From assembly GCA_035264365.1 (NCBI GenBank), contig DATFQI010000045.1:1-5835 (forward strand): 5,835 nucleotides of DNA, in the 5' to 3' direction. The notes below the pieces were generated by a model, which saw nothing but the letters and a program-made list of their open reading frames with translations, ran no database searches and was not told where the DNA came from. Position numbers and translations under genes: made by a program. The stretch comes from DATFQI01 sp035264365 (GTDB taxonomy: Bacteria > Actinomycetota > Thermoleophilia > Solirubrobacterales > Solirubrobacteraceae). Positions 5,835 to 5,835 of the stretch are shown in pieces (positions within the stretch are counted from its first letter, which is position 1; every line of letters begins with the position of its first letter).

Positions 5835-5835
5835 G

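Overview
The window is very GC-rich, densely packed bacterial chromosome with almost only G or C at third codon positions. The gene content is a NarL-type response regulator, a YihY/BrkB membrane protein, a UlaG/NAPE-PLD-like metallo-hydrolase, a flippase-like LPG-synthase transmembrane protein, an HdeD protein, a YbdK-type carboxylate-amine ligase and a class II glutamine amidotransferase. Together with the codon bias this fits a high-GC actinobacterium. The wording of the response regulator (LLKERV ... RAVEKHINSIFLKLGL) reminds me of Thermoleophilia/Solirubrobacterales, but that placement is an inference. I see no rRNA, tRNA, CRISPR array, transposase or phage gene, and no stretch over 300 bases without a gene.

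Layout: (1) 2-424 (+) is the C-terminal part of a response regulator cut by the left edge. (2) 354-1223 (-) is a YihY/BrkB-type membrane protein that converges on it with a 71-bp antisense overlap. (3) 1224-1354 is a 131-bp divergent intergenic region holding a perfect 10-bp palindrome. (4) 1355-2119 (+) is a zinc-type metallo-hydrolase, joined by an ATGA stop/start overlap to (5) 2116-3123 (+), a flippase-like integral membrane protein. (6) 3126-3674 (-), an HdeD/DUF308 membrane protein, ends 2 bp from it tail to tail. (7) 3744-4898 (-) is a glutamate-cysteine-ligase-like (GCS2/YbdK) enzyme and (8) 4891-5769 (-) is a class II glutamine amidotransferase; these two overlap by 8 bp. A strong Shine-Dalgarno precedes gene 8, and a 20-codon frame that may be the end of one more upstream gene runs to the right edge.

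How the genes may work together: there are two likely transcription units on the right. The + unit (hydrolase then flippase-like protein) is translationally coupled and may handle a membrane lipid or lipid-linked compound. The - unit (amidotransferase, ligase, then HdeD 69 bp downstream) pairs an enzyme family that forms gamma-glutamyl or similar amide bonds with a family that hydrolyses glutamine-type amides. The pair resembles the EgtA/EgtC logic of ergothioneine synthesis, although no EgtB or EgtD is visible. Three of the seven genes are integral membrane proteins. Nothing here is clearly a new defence, mobile or RNA system; the most interesting item is the ligase/amidotransferase pair.
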